Shown here: in pieces, positions 62,930 through 64,000 of the stretch
Numbering within the stretch: position 1 is the stretch's first letter
Layout: every line of letters begins with the position of its first letter
DNA from: Akkermansiaceae bacterium UBA6138
GTDB taxonomy: Bacteria > Verrucomicrobiota > Verrucomicrobiia > Verrucomicrobiales > DEV007
Assembly (NCBI GenBank): GCA_002422425.1
Contig: DIVG01000073.1
Location: 58,989-122,988, forward strand
Reading direction: 5' to 3'
Length of the DNA stretch: 64,000 nt
Notes under the pieces: model-generated
The model's database searches: none
The model's input: the letters and a program-made list of their open reading frames with translations, nothing else
What the model was told of the DNA's origin: nothing
Position numbers and translations under genes: made by a program

Positions 62930-63175
62930 TCAATAACGACCGTGACGGTGGTGGCGATTGCGAGAGGCCCGATTCTTGGAGATCTCGGATCCCGCAATAG
63001 CACCGATCGCGCCTCCGACAAGGGCACCCGTCGAGTTTCCGGTAATCAAGGCTCCGGTTCCGGCCCCGATCGCGCCTCCGGTGAGGGCCCCACGCTCTCC
63101 GGGTGTGCAAGAGATCAGACTAAGGCTGATAAAGAGAGCGATGGCGGGAATGCTGAGTTTTGTAAGGTGTGTCAT
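62930..63175 (-). CDS. Glycine-zipper lipoprotein
   Basis: 81 residues from the ATG at 63175. The signal ends in lipobox SLISC. The mature part has a glycine zipper (GERGALTGGAIGAGTGALITGNSTGALVGGAIGAIAGSEISK) and a basic His/Arg-rich end. Such small outer-membrane lipoproteins (OsmB/YMGG type) are common in stress regulons. A shared palindromic element lies 51 bases upstream. Confidence 0.85.
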   Translation of the reverse strand: MTHLTKLSIPAIALFISLSLISCTPGERGALTGGAIGAGTGALITGNSTGALVGGAIGAIAGSEISKNRASRNRHHRHGRY

Positions 63176-63556
63176 GATATTAATTCTTTCGAAGGCAAGC
63201 TTATCGCTGAAACCGGAGATCCCCAATGGGGTAAAACCCCACCTGCCTGGTTTCCCGCCTTTGATGCCCGGAACGTCCGTGAAGCAGGTCTGGCAGTCGT
63301 TCCGGATTATGTCGCCGTTGACGAAGATTTCAGTTTTGGCTCCAGGTTCCAAGAGGAGTCCCTCGGCCGATCCTCGCAAAGGTGGTCGAACAGGGCCCCG
63401 AACACCGCATCCTTTTCCCGTTTCGCTCTTTCCTGCGCCCGTTCCATTCCGGGGGACACGCCCCGGAGGCAGTATACTTGGCGTGTTCTTTCCTGTCGGA
63501 CTCTTTCATTCCCTCTCTCCTGCCGATAAGCCCCCGCAGCAGAGCCACCACCGTCA
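63176..63556. other. 381-base gap with palindromic element, no gene seen
   Basis: The gap holds the upstream region of the glycine-zipper lipoprotein with element copy 4 (63226-63243), then sequence up to the LysR stop. The frames visible in it lack plausible starts and family features. Confidence 0.55.
63226..63243 (-). promoter_or_regulatory. Shared palindromic element, copy 4
   Basis: Plus-strand ATGGGGTAAAACCCCACC, a perfect TGGGG-TAAAA-CCCCA palindrome 51 bases upstream of the glycine-zipper lipoprotein gene. Confidence 0.75.
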
Positions 63557-64000
63557 TCACCCTCCCGTCTCTTTCTGTTTCAGGATCTGAATCATTTCGC
63601 GCATCGCGGGAGTAATCGCTTTCGTCCGGCGACGGACGATGCCGAGAGGGCGCCAGACAAACTTCCCGTTGATCGCGATCTGGGCGAGGATTCCCGACTT
63701 GACCTCGGATCGCACACTCTCGCTCGGGACGATCGAGATCGCGTTTTCGATAAGGACTCCGCGCTTCACGGTCTCGATATTGTCGAACTCCACGACCTCT
63801 TTCACGCTGATGCCGGCCTGGGTGAACATTCCGTCAATGGCCTTGCGGGTCGGAAGGTCGGGCTCGAAGGAGATGAAACGCTGCCCGTCGATGGCCTTGA
63901 GATCGATCGCTTCGCGCTTCGCGAGAGGGTGGTTGGGCGGACAGATCACGACGAGCTTGTCCTTCCAGGCCGGCTCGATCTCGACGCCTTTGCGCTCCTG
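63557..64000 (-). CDS. LysR-type transcriptional regulator, C-terminal part (continues beyond window)
   Basis: The frame is open to the window end, so the N-terminal helix-turn-helix is not visible. The 147 residues seen are the effector-binding domain: KLVVICPPNHPLAKREAIDLKAIDGQRFISFEPDLPTRKAIDGMFTQAGI, then FDNIETVKRGVLIENAISIVPSESVRSEVKSGILAQIAINGKFVWRPLGIVRRR. Such regulators bind a small inducer and often control a divergent gene, which would lie outside the window. Confidence 0.9.
   Translation of the reverse strand, partial: QERKGVEIEPAWKDKLVVICPPNHPLAKREAIDLKAIDGQRFISFEPDLPTRKAIDGMFTQAGISVKEVVEFDNIETVKRGVLIENAISIVPSESVRSEVKSGILAQIAINGKFVWRPLGIVRRRTKAITPAMREMIQILKQKETGG

Noticed and set aside
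62392..63110. Several minus-strand frames of 73-136 codons over the riboswitch and lipoprotein region
   Set aside because: They are Arg/Ser/Pro-rich shadows that overlap each other and the lipoprotein gene, without starts or domains.

Overview
The window is GC-rich bacterial chromosome, most likely from phylum Verrucomicrobiota. This is inferred from gene content. There are three DUF1501 Tat-secreted proteins and two large PSCyt1/DUF1549/DUF1553 proteins carrying CxxCH haem motifs. A sigma factor of the Rhodopirellula/Verrucomicrobium type is followed directly by such a protein. A receiver/kinase-like/SUMF1-fold fusion is also present. No ribosomal RNA, insertion sequence, prophage or CRISPR array was seen.

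Layout. 0-6.7 kb: an orphan elongation factor G, a CPXCG mini-protein, a membrane pair (TPR protein plus pseudokinase/SUMF1 protein) and a bactofilin. 6.8-10.3 kb: zinc-ribbon and RDD membrane proteins, moaD, hpt and pdxH. 10.4-14.4 kb: a PSCyt1/DUF1549/DUF1553 plus DUF1501 pair. 14.4-15.5 kb: fused remnants of a type I restriction-modification (R-M) island (hsdS tail, AbiEi-like antitoxin, hsdR tail). 15.8-28 kb: two secreted hydrolases, a giant cyclic beta-1,2-glucan synthase, an SDR and a VapBC pair. 28-30.5 kb: proBA and tRNA-Arg(CCG). 30.5-36.2 kb: sigma factor, anti-sigma/cytochrome fusion and DUF1501. 36.2-38.8 kb: the other half of an R-M island (Abi fragment, YhcG-like fragment, frameshifted hsdM). 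38.9-43.4 kb: a copper-type P-ATPase with a CnrYXH-like sigma/anti-sigma/sensor set. 43.6-54.2 kb: an SDR-photolyase pair, hisD, an rRNA-type methyltransferase, a phosphohexomutase, DUF1501, lnt and a secreted protein. 54.3-63.2 kb: a stress and signalling region. The window ends in a LysR-type regulator running off the edge.

How the genes work together. The 54.3-63.2 kb region is the most interesting. It encodes a NarL-type response regulator, a PAS histidine kinase, a KaiC-like double ATPase and several small envelope proteins typical of general stress regulons. Four copies of an 18-base element built on TGGGG-N5-CCCCA lie upstream of four of these genes, all in the same orientation relative to the downstream gene. 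This suggests a small regulon that may be controlled by the local response regulator. The same region holds a cobalamin-riboswitch-like element with no recognisable gene behind it, and a PRC-barrel/BON gene interrupted by a single in-frame TAG.

The two R-M remnants lie about 21 kb apart and face each other. Inverting the segment between them restores one colinear operon order (hsdM, yhcG-like, abi, hsdS, abiEi-like, hsdR). This suggests an inversion with deletion, with both breakpoints just after the stop codons of intact DUF1501 genes.
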